DNA from: Pseudomonas viridiflava
Lineage (GTDB): Bacteria; Pseudomonadota; Gammaproteobacteria; Pseudomonadales; Pseudomonadaceae
DNA length: 64,000 nucleotides
Assembly: GCF_003702045.1 (NCBI RefSeq)
Contig: NZ_RBTP01000065.1
Location: 1 to 64,000, forward strand
Direction: 5' to 3'
Shown in pieces: positions 35,090 to 43,690 of this stretch (its first letter is position 1; every line of letters begins with the position of its first letter). Position numbers and translations under genes: made by a program. The notes below the pieces were generated by a model. That model saw only the letters and a program-made list of their open reading frames with translations, did not search any database and was not told where the DNA came from.

Positions 35090-35625
35090 TTCTTGTCTGC
35101 GGCTTTCGGTTTCAATTAAGAGCAGCTACTGCTTTTCAATTCCCGCGCCTGCATGACGTTCTGGCAACATTTTAAAACAATTCAGATTGATCAGCCACTG
35201 TAGACCCTGCGCCGTCAGACAACTGGTCGTGAATCTGGGTGCGACAAAACGTCGCCCGGTGAAATTTGAGGGAAAAGAGAGCGGCCATTTTTCAGTCAAC
35301 TCTTGTAATACTTATTCGGAGAGTGAAACGTATCTGTGTATTGTAGGATCATCTCCCGTATCCAATTTCAGGACAGTATGAACACCCGCCAGGAACCTCC
35401 GAGTTGTTTTCCTTCTTCAGCACCCTTTTGGCCAATCAACTGCATTCCATGCGGAAATGCGCCTGATTCAAGCCTTGGCCTCGTACCCGTCTTGCTTTCT
35501 TCCCCTGCCAATAGCCTTCAATCGCTTTTAGACGCTGATTTTCATCCAGACAAGATTGACTGTGCCCGGCTCAAAGCATCAAGCGCCCCCGCTCAATACT
35601 CTGTTCAGAAGGCTGAATAATTCCC
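35090..35625. other. Long intergenic region upstream of the TerC-family gene
   Basis: About 535 bases without a convincing gene. A frame at 35336-35620 has poor composition and no ribosome site. I looked for the manganese-sensing yybP-ykoY riboswitch, which often precedes TerC genes, and did not find its GGGGAGUA core. Confidence 0.4.
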
Positions 35626-37194
35626 ATGGAATGGATTGCTGACCCTACGGCCTGGCTTGGCCTGCTGACCCTGATCGTTCTGGAACTGGTACTGGGTATC
35701 GATAACCTGGTGTTCATCGCCATTCTGGCCGACAAACTGCCACCGGCACAGCGCGATAAGGCACGCGTGATCGGCCTGTCGCTGGCCTTGATCATGCGCC
35801 TTGGCCTGCTGGCCAGTATTTCCTGGATGGTGACGCTGACCGAACCGCTGTTCGAGGTCTTCGGCAAGACGTTTTCCGGCCGCGACCTGATCATGCTGTT
35901 TGGTGGTGTGTTCCTGTTGTTCAAGGCCACTATGGAGTTGCATGAACGACTCGAAGGACACGTCGCGCAAAAGGCTGGCAATGCTGGTTATGCGCTGTTC
36001 TGGCCTATCGTGGCGCAGATCGTCGTGCTTGACGCTGTGTTCTCGCTGGACGCGGTGATTACAGCCGTCGGCATGGTCGAGCATTTGTCGGTGATGATGA
36101 TCGCCGTGATCTTCTCCATCGGTCTGATGATGATCGCCAGCAAACCGCTGACCAAATTCGTCAACAGTCGCCCAACAGTCATCATGCTGTGCCTGGGCTT
36201 CCTGATGATGATCGGTTTCAGCCTGACGGCAGAGGGCTTGGGCTTCCATATTCCGAAGGGCTACCTGTACGCGGCCATCGGCTTTTCGATCCTCATTGAG
36301 GTGTTCAACCAGATCGCCCGCAAGCGCAGCAAGAAGTCGGCTCATGGTCATCTTCCACGCCGCGAGCGCGCTGCCCATGCCGTCATGCGCCTGTTGGGTG
36401 GCCGCAGGTTGGAGTCGGGTGATGTCGACGAAGAAATCATCGAAATGATGGAGGGCGAGGGCACTGAGCCAGTGTTCGACCGTCGCGAGCGCGTGATGAT
36501 CAGCGGCGTCCTGCAGCTGGCAGAACGCCCGATCCGCACCGTCATGACGCCTCGTGCCGAAATCGATTACATCGACCTGAGCGACGACGCGGAAAAAATT
36601 CGCCTGAAGCTGATGCATTCTTCCTATTCGCGTTTGCCATTGATCGGCGAGGGCGGCATTGATGAGCCGCTAGGCTTCGTCCACAAGAAGGAACTGCTCA
36701 AGGAACTGCTGTCCGGTAATGAGCCCGATCTGAAGCTGTTGTCCCGCAAAGCGATCAACCTGCTGGAGAACTTCACGATCCTCAATGCGTTGGAACAGAT
36801 GCGCAAGGAATCGACTCACATTGCGTTCGTGGTCAACGAGTTCGGCGACTTCATCGGCGTGCTGAGCATGACCGATATTCTGGAGTCGATTGCGGGTCAA
36901 CTGCCTGACGCCAGCGAAGTGGAAGGGCCGGACATCGTGGCGCAGGGTGATGACTTCATCGTTTCAGGTGCCTTGAACCTGAGCCTTATTCGTGAACGAA
37001 CCGGTTTTCAGGCCAAGGCCACCGATGACTATCAGACGCTGGCGGGACTGGTCATGAGCCTGCTGGATCGTCTGCCGACGATGGGCGACAGTCTTCAGTG
37101 GCAGGGGTGGGACCTCAAGGTCGTGGGCGTTGAAGAACGCCGGGTTACCCGGGTGCTATTGCAGCGCCAGGCTGGAGAACACACGGGTAAATAA
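35626..37194 (+). CDS. TerC-family membrane protein with CBS and CorC/HlyC domains
   Basis: A 522-residue inner-membrane protein. Residues 1-230 are a TerC domain (LELVLGIDNLVFIAILADKL; LDAVFSLDAVITAVGM) with about seven helices. Residues 290-420 hold two CBS domains (ERPIRTVMTPRAEIDYIDLS). Residues 430-520 are a CorC/HlyC transporter-associated domain. This is the E. coli YoaE/YegH layout, thought to export metal ions such as Mn2+. A terminator follows at 37215. Confidence 0.88.
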   Translation: MEWIADPTAWLGLLTLIVLELVLGIDNLVFIAILADKLPPAQRDKARVIGLSLALIMRLGLLASISWMVTLTEPLFEVFGKTFSGRDLIMLFGGVFLLFKATMELHERLEGHVAQKAGNAGYALFWPIVAQIVVLDAVFSLDAVITAVGMVEHLSVMMIAVIFSIGLMMIASKPLTKFVNSRPTVIMLCLGFLMMIGFSLTAEGLGFHIPKGYLYAAIGFSILIEVFNQIARKRSKKSAHGHLPRRERAAHAVMRLLGGRRLESGDVDEEIIEMMEGEGTEPVFDRRERVMISGVLQLAERPIRTVMTPRAEIDYIDLSDDAEKIRLKLMHSSYSRLPLIGEGGIDEPLGFVHKKELLKELLSGNEPDLKLLSRKAINLLENFTILNALEQMRKESTHIAFVVNEFGDFIGVLSMTDILESIAGQLPDASEVEGPDIVAQGDDFIVSGALNLSLIRERTGFQAKATDDYQTLAGLVMSLLDRLPTMGDSLQWQGWDLKVVGVEERRVTRVLLQRQAGEHTGK

Positions 37195-37214
37195 CGACAC
37201 GAAGCGATAAGTGA

Positions 37215-37238
37215 AAACGGGCCGAAAGGCCTGTTTTT
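37215..37238 (+). terminator. Rho-independent terminator
   Basis: AACGGGCC, GAAA and GGCCTGTT followed by TTT, shortly after the TerC-family stop codon. The stem includes a G-T pair. Confidence 0.75.
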
Positions 37239-37352
37239 CATGGGTTTGCGGTTTGTCGTCCGGTCGCAACGAAGGAATTCCACGCGTGGTCTATTCTGCG
37301 AAAACCCCGTGGCTTCACTGAGCAGTCAGCCACTCCATGAACGGAGACCGTC

Positions 37353-37625
37353 ATGACTGCTGCCTTCATCTTCAATCCCAACCTGACCTACGACGTGATT
37401 TTCAGCGGCAAGCGCTATCCGGTATGGCGCATTCGCGAACGCAAGGTCTACGCCTACCTCGAACATGACCCTCGACGTGACTGGAGTGGCGAAGTAGGCA
37501 CTTTGAGCCTGGGCACTTTACAGCGCCTGGTCGACCATGAGGGGCAGACCATCGCTTACATCTTGGGCACCGAAGTGCGAGACACCAAGGGGCACCGTTT
37601 CTCGCTGACGGAGGTCAAGGATTAG
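37353..37625 (+). CDS. Hypothetical protein, 90 aa
   Basis: A 90-residue soluble protein (FIFNPNLTYDVIFSGKRYPV near the start), probably beta-rich. No known domain. The ATG follows AACGGAGACC. Single gene between a terminator and a convergent acetyltransferase. Confidence 0.6.
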   Translation: MTAAFIFNPNLTYDVIFSGKRYPVWRIRERKVYAYLEHDPRRDWSGEVGTLSLGTLQRLVDHEGQTIAYILGTEVRDTKGHRFSLTEVKD

Positions 37626-37726
37626 GCAGCAACGCTTCTGGCGATGAAACGCTGAGGGATTCAGGGAAGATGGCTCCCTTCAAGGTTGTAACCGGACCTG
37701 AGGTGAGGGAGCCTGCACCAGAATCG

Positions 37727-38302
37727 CTATTTGCGACGAGGGCGTGATACGACAGACTCGATGTTCTTGCGACCGATCAACATGGGCCGTGCAGGCTCCT
37801 TGATCTCAGGCGCATCGCCCAACCACTTGAACATCACCAGACAATCCACCAGCCCTAGGCGAGCATGCCGGTAAGCCTTGGGCAAGCGACCCACTGTTTC
37901 AAAGCCGAGCTTGCGCCACAGCGCGACGGCCACCTCATTGGCGGCCACCACCGAATTGAACTGCATGGCCAGAAAACCACTGCCCCGCGCCAACTGCTGC
38001 GAATGCTCGCACATCAGCCGCGCTATGCCCCTGCCACGTGCAGCCTCCGTCACCATGTAACCGCAGTTGCACACATGGTTCCCGGGACCTGCCGCATTGG
38101 CTTTCAGGTAGTAACTGCCCAGCAACTGGCCGTCTTCTTCCGCAATCAGCGTGTGCTGGGGCAGATTGAGCCACACGTCACGCGCCTGCTCGAATGTCAG
38201 CGCCGGGTCGTAGGCGTAGGTTTCCTGCGCCTGGACGACTGAATGGAAGGTGGGCCAGAAGTGGTCGAAGTCGGCTGGGGTCATGGGGCGGATGTGGATC
38301 AT
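37727..38302 (-). CDS. GNAT-family acetyltransferase
   Basis: A 191-residue acetyltransferase. The acetyl-CoA site is in MVTEAARGRGIARLMCEHSQ, and the C-terminal FNSVVAANEVAVALWRKLGF is typical of the PhnO/YhhY branch. The ATG at 38302 begins IHIRPMTPADF, the normal GNAT first strand; the 44 codons upstream are proline-rich and not protein-like. Substrate unknown. Confidence 0.85.
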   Translation of the reverse strand: MIHIRPMTPADFDHFWPTFHSVVQAQETYAYDPALTFEQARDVWLNLPQHTLIAEEDGQLLGSYYLKANAAGPGNHVCNCGYMVTEAARGRGIARLMCEHSQQLARGSGFLAMQFNSVVAANEVAVALWRKLGFETVGRLPKAYRHARLGLVDCLVMFKWLGDAPEIKEPARPMLIGRKNIESVVSRPRRK

Positions 38303-38554
38303 GCGGGGCCTTTGGTGGAGATGTTCAGGTGCTGGGCTTGGGGGTGGGAGCACCTTATTCGTTGGGGGAGGTGGGTGCAAGGCTAAGGGACGGTATTGCC
38401 AACAGGGTGCGACTTGTCGCGAGACGCTCACCAACAGAGACTGACGTCTGGAATGTTTACGTTACGCAGAAGAAGTACACCTCGGCTCTTGCAGTTAATG
38501 CTAACAACCTGCAGTCCATCAACCCTTGCGGGTCGATGGCGCTGTTAGTTAGCG

Positions 38555-39073
38555 TCAGTCCGAGATAGGAGTGCGCCAGTCGTCAGAACCGGAGGTACCG
38601 CATGCCTCGTGGGTCCAGGTGATCTTGCGATAGGTGAAGTGCACGTCTTCAAGGTGTGTGAAATGGGAGTTACCGGGGTCCTGACAGTTATGCATATAGT
38701 CCTTTATTTCAACGATCGTCGCGTCTTCCAGATGGGTCGTGTAATAAAGCTCCTGATTACCTTTGATTGACGTGCGGTACCATTGAATGGTGACTTCACT
38801 CAGGCGCTCGCCCGATGTAAGTGCCGCTAGCAGCAGAGGCGATGCTTTATCAAACACTTTGGTAATGCACAAAGCTTTGTGCACGCGTTGTCCCGTGGGC
38901 TGGCCCGATTGAGGGTCACGGGGAACAGTGATTTCATGGCTGAACGCTTGCACCATCGCCTGGTCTTCATGACCTTCCTGATAGACATTTCCAACTGACT
39001 GCGCTGTGAATGCATTTGTAGTGATCAGCCCCTGTTTTTCGCCAGTGATTGAGATGTAAGCAGGTGTTGCCAT
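38555..39073 (-). CDS. hcp: Type VI secretion tube protein Hcp
   Basis: A 172-residue Hcp, which forms the hexameric inner tube ejected by the T6SS. It begins MATPAYISITGEKQGLITTN, contains HEITVPRDPQSGQPTGQRVH and ends with a W-rich beta strand region, all typical of Hcp1-type proteins. It is divergent from the rest of the T6SS cluster, as in P. aeruginosa HSI-2. A sigma54-like promoter lies about 65 bases upstream. Confidence 0.93.
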   Translation of the reverse strand: MATPAYISITGEKQGLITTNAFTAQSVGNVYQEGHEDQAMVQAFSHEITVPRDPQSGQPTGQRVHKALCITKVFDKASPLLLAALTSGERLSEVTIQWYRTSIKGNQELYYTTHLEDATIVEIKDYMHNCQDPGNSHFTHLEDVHFTYRKITWTHEACGTSGSDDWRTPISD

Positions 39074-39593
39074 TGCACGTTCTCCTACAAGTATCGATTG
39101 TTCCAGCGAACAATGTGAACGCTGGTGTTCGTTCGATTAACAAGAACTGTGCCACTCGATAGACGCTTGATGTATTGCTTGGCTTTGCTCAGGTCATGAG
39201 TAAGTTCGAGCGTTTCGGAGGCTGTTCTTTTTGTAAAAGTGGTGCAAGTTATTGCGCGGCGTGTAGGTAATCTGCGCAGTACACCAATGTGCTTGATATT
39301 ATTGATTTAAAAAGAGTAGAGGGTAATGATGATCGCAAAGTGGTGCGCAAAGAATTGCACGACAGCCTCTCACGGTCAGGCATTAAGTAGTGGGATAAGG
39401 TTTGATGCTTCCGAATAAATATTCAGAGATGCAAAGTGTTCGTCTCTCGAGAATCCTACATGTGGTTGCTTGCATAGTGTAGGAAAATTCTGAAAGAGCT
39501 TTTTGTGCAAGATGGATGCTTGTTAAGTTCGCGTTTGGTCGTTAGTGTGCGCATCGTATTCGAGATAGCTGATTGCTTATTAGGGAAATAGTA
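39074..39593. other. Divergent T6SS promoter region
   Basis: About 520 AT-rich bases between hcp and tssA. On the minus strand at 39139-39154 the sequence TGGCACAGTTCTTGTT matches the sigma54 -24/-12 consensus except for T in place of the -12 C. On the plus strand a weaker GG-N10-GC site lies near 39536-39551. A sigma54 activator gene is inside the cluster. No other gene is seen. Confidence 0.5.
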
Positions 39594-41144
39594 GTGGCTC
39601 GCATGGACAAATTGTCTGCTGTTTACCGCCTTGTGGGTGAACAGCCTGTATCGAGCCACGATTATGCTGGCGAAGATATTCGTTATTCGGGGGATTTCGA
39701 GGCGCTGGAGGCTCACCTGAACAGCGAACACGCCGTGCTGGGTAACGGTCATGTTGATTGGGCGAAAGTTCTTGAGCTGTGTGAGCGTATATTGCGTCAA
39801 CACTCCAAGGATTTGCGCGTCGCCTGCTGGTTAACGTGGGCACTCTATAAGAGTGAGGCGTTTCCAGGGCTATTGGCAGGTATTGGTCTACTGCGGTATT
39901 TGTGTGAGAACCATTGGCACGTTTTGTATCCGCGTAAGCTCAGAACCCGCGGTGCAGCGATTTTGTGGCTATTGCCTCGGCTTGAAGGCGCGCTTGCCAA
40001 AGACGTATCCATCAGAAAGCAGCTCCCGTTGTTTAAGAAGCTGTCAGAGAATTTGGAGGCTCTGGATGTGCTTCTGGGACAATACCTGGGTGAAGAGTCG
40101 CCTTTATTGTTACCCCTTCGTCGGCGATTGTCGCGCATGCTCGATCTTGCGTCTCAGGATGAAAAAGAGCCATTCACTATTGCGACGCAAGTCAAGGAAA
40201 TTACATCGCAGCTTTTCAGCCCTCCCTCTGTCGACAATGAGAAAGAGGCCCGTAAAGCGCTTGCGGTTCATCAGGAAATCACGCAGTCGCTATGCGCCTG
40301 GTGGCTGAGGCAGAAAGCGACAGATCCACGAGCCCTGCGCCTTAGCCGGACGGTGCTTTGGCTAACAATTGACGTCGCTCCCGTTTGCAATGCTGAGCAT
40401 GTGACGGTTTTGCGTGGGATACCGTTGGACCGATTGAATAATTACAAGGAGCGTCTTGAACAGGGGAAATATGCCGACCTCATCGTGGATCTGGAACTGA
40501 GTATCGCGCGGTCGCCGTACTGGCTTGATGGTCAGCGGATGGTCTGGGAGTGCCTGCAGGCAATAGGCGCTGATGGTGCGACTCGTGAAGTAGAAGTGCA
40601 GTTAGCGCTGTTTCTGCAAAGAGTACCCGGCATCGTTGAGCTGCGGTTCCACGACGGCCAGCCGTTCGCAGAGGATACAACGCGCAGTTGGATACGGAGT
40701 CACGTGATGCCCCATGTGATACCGCCTCAGCTTGAGGGCGCTCCAAGTAAAAAACATACCCGGCAGGCGTGGGACGTCGTGCTGGAAGAAGTGATTCCCA
40801 TGCTGCCGGGAAACGGATTCAAAAACGCGGTCTATGTATTGATTCAACATTTGAAAGATGCAAGCAGTGAACGGGCTCGTTTCTTCTGGCAGTTAGGGAT
40901 TGCTCGTCTTTGCTACCAGGCAAAACGATACGAGTTGGCCCGTATTCAGTTGGAAATTCTTGAACATCGGCTTCGCAGCGCAGGTCTTGAAGCTTGGGAG
41001 TCTGAGGCTTTTCTGGACGTGTCATGGTTGTTATATCGCTGTTACGAAGCGCTGCCGATCAGTCCTGAATTATTGGAAAGTAAAGACTTACTGTATCGGC
41101 GGTTGTGTCAGTACGATTTCGAAACACTATTGAATAATCAATAA
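39594..41144 (+). CDS. tssA: Type VI secretion protein TssA
   Basis: About 516 residues with an N-terminal ImpA_N domain (WLTWALYKSEAFPGLLAGIG and ENHWHVLYP). TssA caps and primes the sheath/tube polymerisation. The GTG at 39594 has AGGGAA six bases upstream; the ATG three codons later is the alternative. First gene of the plus-strand T6SS operon. Codon third positions here are richer in A/T than in the flanking genes. Confidence 0.88.
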   Translation: MARMDKLSAVYRLVGEQPVSSHDYAGEDIRYSGDFEALEAHLNSEHAVLGNGHVDWAKVLELCERILRQHSKDLRVACWLTWALYKSEAFPGLLAGIGLLRYLCENHWHVLYPRKLRTRGAAILWLLPRLEGALAKDVSIRKQLPLFKKLSENLEALDVLLGQYLGEESPLLLPLRRRLSRMLDLASQDEKEPFTIATQVKEITSQLFSPPSVDNEKEARKALAVHQEITQSLCAWWLRQKATDPRALRLSRTVLWLTIDVAPVCNAEHVTVLRGIPLDRLNNYKERLEQGKYADLIVDLELSIARSPYWLDGQRMVWECLQAIGADGATREVEVQLALFLQRVPGIVELRFHDGQPFAEDTTRSWIRSHVMPHVIPPQLEGAPSKKHTRQAWDVVLEEVIPMLPGNGFKNAVYVLIQHLKDASSERARFFWQLGIARLCYQAKRYELARIQLEILEHRLRSAGLEAWESEAFLDVSWLLYRCYEALPISPELLESKDLLYRRLCQYDFETLLNNQ

Positions 41145-41171
41145 TGGCTACACTGATAAGGAGGTAGCGCG

Positions 41172-41666
41172 ATGGCCAAAGAAGGCTCTGTTGCGCCCAA
41201 AGAACGCATCAATGTTACATTTAAACCGGCAACGGGTGATGCGCAGGAAGAGATTGAACTGCCGCTTAAACTATTGGTGTTAGGAGATTTTACTCAACGG
41301 CTCGATGAGCGAAAGCTCGAAGATCGAAAGTCGATCAGCATCGACAAGAGTAATTTTGACGAGGTGCTGGCAAAGCAGGCGCTGAAGGTCACATTGAACG
41401 TCCCTAATCGGTTGCAACCTGAGGGTGATGTCGAAGAGTTGGCAGTCAGCATCAATATCAGCGCCTTAAGCGATTTCAATCCGGCCAGTCTTGTCGATCA
41501 GATACCTGAACTCAGGAAGCTTATGGAATTGCGTGATGCACTCATGGCACTCAAAGGGCCATTGGGTAATACGCCTGCGTTCCGTAAGGCAATAGAAAAG
41601 GTCCTTGCCGATGAGGCATCACGTCATCGGGTGCTTGGAGAGCTCGGCCTTGATGCAGGGAAGTAA
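41172..41666 (+). CDS. tssB: T6SS sheath small subunit TssB
   Basis: A 164-residue contractile sheath subunit (VipA). It has the typical IELPLKLLVLGDFTQR motif and a helical C-terminus that binds TssC. The ATG follows AAGGAGGT. In order after tssA. Confidence 0.95.
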   Translation: MAKEGSVAPKERINVTFKPATGDAQEEIELPLKLLVLGDFTQRLDERKLEDRKSISIDKSNFDEVLAKQALKVTLNVPNRLQPEGDVEELAVSINISALSDFNPASLVDQIPELRKLMELRDALMALKGPLGNTPAFRKAIEKVLADEASRHRVLGELGLDAGK

Positions 41667-41696
41667 TGAAGTGTCTGGAACATCAGGGAGAAATCT

Positions 41697-43172
41697 ATGA
41701 GCATGCAAACCAAGCAACAATTCGAACATGAGTACGGAGAACACGGCATTCTCGATCAAATTATTGCTGAGACAAAGATGTCACCGGGTGATGAGGCTTA
41801 CGCGATAGCAAAACGCGGCATCGCAGCGTTTATCGAAGAGCTGCTGAAACCCCACAATAGTGCCGAACCTGTAAAAAAGGCGCTTGTCGATAGAATGATT
41901 ACCGAGATCGATGGCAAATTAAGCGCTCAAATGGATGAAATTCTCCATCACACTGAATTTCAAACGCTTGAGTCGTCATGGCGTGGGCTGAAGTTGCTGA
42001 TCGACAGAACCGATTTTCGGGAAAATATTAAAGTCGAGATGCTGAGCGTCTCCAAGCAAGACTTGCTGGATGACTTCGAGGATTCGCCCGAAGTGTTCCA
42101 GTCAGGCCTCTATAAACATATCTACACCGCGGAGTACGGACAGTTTGGGGGCAGTCCGGTAGGGGCAATCATTGCGAACTACTACTTCTCGCCCAGCTCC
42201 CCTGATGTGAAGACCATGCAGTACGTGTCCAGCGTAGCCTGTATGGCTCATGCGCCCTTCATCGCTGCAGCCGGGCCTGGTTTTTTCGGTTTGGAGCAGT
42301 TTACGGGACTGCCTGATCTTAAAGACTTGAGGGATCATTTCGAGGGCCCACAGTTTGCAAAATGGCAAAGTTTCCGTCAGCAGGAAGATGCGCGCTATTT
42401 CGCGCTGACCGTTCCTCGTTTCCTGCTGAGAAGCCCCTACGATCCTGAAGAGAACCCGGTAAAGACCTTTGCTTACCGAGAGAGTGTTGCCAATGACCAT
42501 GAGCATTATCTCTGGGGTAACACCGTCTATGCCTTCGGAACACGCTTCACCGAAAGTTTCGCTAGGTTTCGGTGGTGCCCCAATATCATAGGTCCTCAAA
42601 GCGGAGGCGCAGTAGAAGACCTGCCGTTGCATCATTTTCAGAGCATGGGGGAGATCGAAACAAAAATACCGACCGAGGTACTGATCTCCGATCGTCGGGA
42701 ATATGAGCTGGCGGAAGAAGGATTTATCGCACTGACTATGCGAAAGGGGAGTGACAATGCGGCCTTTTTCTCTGCGAACTCAGTACAAAAGCCTAAGTTT
42801 TTTGGAAATAATCCCGAAGGTAAAACAGCAGAGCTGAATTACAAGCTGGGCACCCAGTTACCGTACATGATGATTGTCAATCGTCTGGCTCATTATCTAA
42901 AGGTACTGCAGCGCGAGCAGATCGGGTCATGGAAGGAGCGAACCGACCTTGAACTTCAACTGAACAAGTGGATACGACAGTATGTTGCTGATCAGGAAAA
43001 TCCAAGTGCTGAAGTTCGTGGTCGTCGTCCTCTGCGGTCTGCACATGTGACCGTCAGTGATGTCGAGGGCGATCCAGGGTGGTACCGGGTGGGGCTGAAT
43101 GTACGCCCGCATTTTAAATACATGGGGGCCGCCTTTACTCTTTCACTTGTCGGAAAGATGGATAAGGAATGA
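41697..43172 (+). CDS. tssC: T6SS sheath large subunit TssC
   Basis: A 491-residue sheath subunit (VipB). Family marks include LESSWRGLKLLIDRTDFREN and the C-terminal GWYRVGLNVRPHFKYMGAAF. With TssB it forms the contractile sheath, which is normally recycled by ClpV. Overlaps the tssE start by four bases. Confidence 0.95.
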   Translation: MSMQTKQQFEHEYGEHGILDQIIAETKMSPGDEAYAIAKRGIAAFIEELLKPHNSAEPVKKALVDRMITEIDGKLSAQMDEILHHTEFQTLESSWRGLKLLIDRTDFRENIKVEMLSVSKQDLLDDFEDSPEVFQSGLYKHIYTAEYGQFGGSPVGAIIANYYFSPSSPDVKTMQYVSSVACMAHAPFIAAAGPGFFGLEQFTGLPDLKDLRDHFEGPQFAKWQSFRQQEDARYFALTVPRFLLRSPYDPEENPVKTFAYRESVANDHEHYLWGNTVYAFGTRFTESFARFRWCPNIIGPQSGGAVEDLPLHHFQSMGEIETKIPTEVLISDRREYELAEEGFIALTMRKGSDNAAFFSANSVQKPKFFGNNPEGKTAELNYKLGTQLPYMMIVNRLAHYLKVLQREQIGSWKERTDLELQLNKWIRQYVADQENPSAEVRGRRPLRSAHVTVSDVEGDPGWYRVGLNVRPHFKYMGAAFTLSLVGKMDKE

Positions 43173-43582
43173 GTCGGTGCGGAAGTCTCTTTGAGCGGCT
43201 CGGCGGTCTGTCTGAAGAATGGCGCGGTCTGGATCGTGAGGCTTGTTCATTGGCCTCCATCGCCGCGCACCTTTCTCGGCTGTTAAGTACTCGGGAGGGC
43301 AGCGTTAAAATGCTCGCCGATTATGGCCTGCCTGACCTGAATGATAGGCAACTAAGCCTTCACGATACCCTGCGGCAGTCTCAGAAAAAGATAGAGCATT
43401 TCGTCCGAACGTACGAGCCGCGCTTGAGCGATATAAGGGTGGTCGCAGAACCACAGGCTAGCGACGCACTTGTGCTGACATTTTCCATCAGGGCTTTACT
43501 GAATGTTGATGGCTTGAAGAAAGACGTGGTGTTTCATGCTTCACTGAACGGCCGTGGGATGACAGCCGTCAGTTGTCATTAA
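43169..43582 (+). CDS. tssE: T6SS baseplate protein TssE
   Basis: A 137-residue gp25-like baseplate protein. It starts SLFERLGGL, has LLSTREGSVKMLADYGLPDL in the middle and ends with the ALNVDGLKKDVVFHASLN strand pair. Translationally coupled to tssC. Confidence 0.92.
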   Translation: MSRCGSLFERLGGLSEEWRGLDREACSLASIAAHLSRLLSTREGSVKMLADYGLPDLNDRQLSLHDTLRQSQKKIEHFVRTYEPRLSDIRVVAEPQASDALVLTFSIRALLNVDGLKKDVVFHASLNGRGMTAVSCH

Positions 43583-43690
43583 CCGTTGGCTACATGAAGA
43601 GTCTTTGTGTATCGCAGCACTAAGCGAGCAGTGCTGTTCACGGGGTCGGCACCCTCAGTTTAATGTGAACTCAAACCAGGTAAATGAACG

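Noticed and set aside
35336..35620. A 94-codon plus-strand frame before the TerC gene
   Set aside because: No ribosome site, Ser/Pro-rich composition, and no similarity to a known family that I can see.
35090..35625. Possible manganese (yybP-ykoY) riboswitch before the TerC gene
   Set aside because: The GGGGAGUA core is not present on either strand of this gap.
39238..39262. GTGGTGCAAGTTATTGCGC as a sigma54 promoter for tssA
   Set aside because: The GG and GC are eleven bases apart instead of ten, which abolishes sigma54 promoters.
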